Virus record (IMG/VR): IMGVR_UViG_3300023174_002401
Location: 1-24,437 of that record
Source: a virus
Strand: one strand, 5' to 3'
Length of the DNA: 24,437 nucleotides
Positions within the stretch are counted from its first letter, which is position 1. The number at the start of each line of letters is the position of its first letter. Made by a program: the position numbers and the translations under genes. The notes below the pieces were generated by a model. That model made no database searches and was not told where the DNA came from. It saw only the letters and a list, made by a program, of their open reading frames with translations. Positions 23,247-24,437 of the stretch are shown here, piece after piece.

Positions 23247-24283
23247 TGAATTGGATGTTTTATTTAAAGACAACTGAAACTTGTCAACTGAATTGTAAAC
23301 ACTGTTTTACTAGTGGCATAAATGGTAAAAAAATTTATTTTAATCATTTAAAAACCATTGATTTTTTAAAAAAATTTAGAGAATATTTTAATAAAGATTC
23401 AGATACAATTCATTTAGACTTTCATGGAGGAGAACCTTTTTTAGCACCAGTATCTCATATGAATAAGGTATACGAAGAATGTAAAGATTTGTGGCCCAAT
23501 ATGTCGTGGGGCATAACTTCAAATCTTGTTTTGAAATTAAAAGAAGAGCATTACGAATTTATAAAAGGCCCTTTAAAAAATCGTGTAGGCACTAGTTGGG
23601 ATCCTAAGATACGATTTGAAAATGATGCACAATATAATTTGTGGGAAAAAAATGTAAAAGATTTATTAAACAAAGGAGTTACAATAAGATTGTTTATTAG
23701 TGTAACGAAAGATACTATTGCTATAGAACCTATTGAATTATTAAAATGGATTAAAGAATTAGGTGTACAAGAAATATCTTTTGAACGTTTAACTGGCAAT
23801 GGTAATGCAAAATTACATCCTGAAATATTCCCCAATAATATAGAACAAGATAAGTGGTTTCTAAAAATGCACCATCAATCTAAAGAGTTTAATTGTAGGA
23901 GTTGGTTTGATAATGATACATTAGAAGTTATATACAGTAAATTTGAAACGGGGTTTTTAAAAGGTGGCACATTTTGTAGAGATTGTGAACAAAAAATATT
24001 CACTATAAATGCTGATGGAACCATATCAGGTTGTCCTAATTCTGCACCAGAGTTCTCGTTTGGTACAATAAATGACGATATACAAACCATTATAAATAGT
24101 CCAGTTAGAATAGAAAACATTGCTTGTGAACGTGCAAGAAATCCTATATGTTTTTCTTGCGAAGTTTTTGAGTTTTGTGGAGGTGATTGCCACCAACTTG
24201 CTTGGCAAGGTGATATATGTGGCGCACCTAAGAGCTTAATGAAGGAATTAAAAAGTAATATAAAATATGACAACATTAAATAA
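23246..24283 (+). CDS. Radical SAM enzyme with SPASM domain (peptide/protein maturase type)
   Basis: Generates a 5'-deoxyadenosyl radical from S-adenosylmethionine; SPASM members usually modify peptides or proteins. The radical SAM cluster motif is CQLNCKHC (Cys13, Cys17, Cys20), with GGEP at 61-64 for SAM binding and the usual barrel strands. The C-terminal SPASM part has Cys244 and Cys247, then INADGTISGCP (Cys263), and the CFSC..FCGGDC array (Cys302, 305, 311, 315) plus Cys325, enough for one or two extra 4Fe-4S clusters. The 345-aa length fits PqqE/anSME-like maturases. It is fused by TAATG to the cupin gene and overlaps the next virion gene by 17 nt, so it is embedded in the structural operon. 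The substrate is unknown; a virion protein is the simplest guess. Confidence 0.9.
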   Translation: MNWMFYLKTTETCQLNCKHCFTSGINGKKIYFNHLKTIDFLKKFREYFNKDSDTIHLDFHGGEPFLAPVSHMNKVYEECKDLWPNMSWGITSNLVLKLKEEHYEFIKGPLKNRVGTSWDPKIRFENDAQYNLWEKNVKDLLNKGVTIRLFISVTKDTIAIEPIELLKWIKELGVQEISFERLTGNGNAKLHPEIFPNNIEQDKWFLKMHHQSKEFNCRSWFDNDTLEVIYSKFETGFLKGGTFCRDCEQKIFTINADGTISGCPNSAPEFSFGTINDDIQTIINSPVRIENIACERARNPICFSCEVFEFCGGDCHQLAWQGDICGAPKSLMKELKSNIKYDNIK

Positions 24284-24437
24284 TCCAATTACATCACAAA
24301 ATATTGTGGATAGATTTGCAGATTTTGTAACTACTACTGCGAATACGGGAATTACTTGGGGAACTAACAATAAACCCTTTTCACAAATGCCTGACTCATA
24401 TTTGGGAGGCACAACTAATGGATCAACAGTAACCGCA
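24267..24437 (+). CDS. Virion structural protein, N-terminal part (runs off window)
   Basis: ATG 24267, overlapping the radical SAM gene by 17 nt and open to the window end (57 codons). MTTLNNPITSQNIVDRFADF, then ANTGITWGTNNKPF and MPDSYLGGTT, resembles the N-terminus of virion structural proteins in T4-like cyanophages, recalled rather than searched. TATAAAAT stands immediately before the ATG. A candidate substrate for the neighbouring maturases by position only. Confidence 0.7.
   Translation, partial: MTTLNNPITSQNIVDRFADFVTTTANTGITWGTNNKPFSQMPDSYLGGTTNGSTVTA

Noticed and set aside
23875-24288. 137-aa minus-strand frame
   Set aside because: Opposite the SPASM region of the radical SAM enzyme, whose cysteine pattern fixes the true frame.
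1-24437. CRISPR arrays, insertion sequences, attachment sites
   Set aside because: No regularly spaced repeats, transposase genes or flanking direct repeats were seen; repeats found are short protein-level units in tail genes.

Overview
The window reads as part of the late (virion) region of a large, AT-rich, T4-like marine myophage. The virion genes are baseplate genes of the kind seen in cyanophages and pelagimyophages: a gp5-type hub, a PAAR tip, gp25, gp6, a protein in the gp7 position, gp8, and a DUF4815-type giant tail protein. T4-type late promoter boxes (TATAAATA) sit before several genes, and genes are tightly packed with start/stop overlaps. The low GC and the lack of photosynthesis genes would fit a SAR11-like or other low-GC Gram-negative marine host, but the sequence does not settle the host.

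Layout. (1) 1-1115: end of an unknown gene, then the gp5-like baseplate hub/spike, which lacks the T4 lysozyme domain. (2) 1295-8097: an accessory block. It holds an A-type Fe-S carrier (+) and a minus-strand run of a 2OG-Fe(II) oxygenase, an exported thermonuclease, three tiny one-helix peptides and an Asp/Asn-beta-hydroxylase-like protein. Next are four small plus-strand genes, then a full-length, signal-peptide-bearing TonB-dependent outer-membrane receptor (-) with a short membrane peptide in front of it. A 375-aa protein (+) is divergent from the receptor, and small minus-strand proteins follow. (3) 8261-22772: plus-strand virion cluster: two small proteins, PAAR, gp25, gp6, gp7-position protein, gp8, a 2035-aa DUF4815-type protein, a coiled-coil small protein and a 443-aa fibre-like protein. 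(4) 22797-24283: a coupled pair, a cupin/JmjC-like protein and a radical SAM/SPASM enzyme, followed by the start of another virion protein that runs off the window.

How it fits together. The virion genes would build the baseplate wedge, spike tip and proximal tail parts. The accessory genes are rich in metal chemistry: an Fe-S carrier, two 2OG-Fe(II) oxygenases, a metal-binding cupin, a radical SAM enzyme with extra clusters, and a receptor of the family that imports iron chelates or cobalamin. Several products are aimed at the envelope: the exported nuclease, the receptor and a series of one- to three-helix peptides. The receptor and the 375-aa gene are driven by back-to-back near-consensus sigma70 promoters, so they look like independently expressed cargo inside a late region. 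Several start codons lie only 7-8 nt after a TATAAATA or TATAAA box, which suggests nearly leaderless transcripts.

No tRNA, CRISPR array, insertion sequence or attachment site was recognised. All calls come from reading the sequence and from family knowledge; no database search was run.
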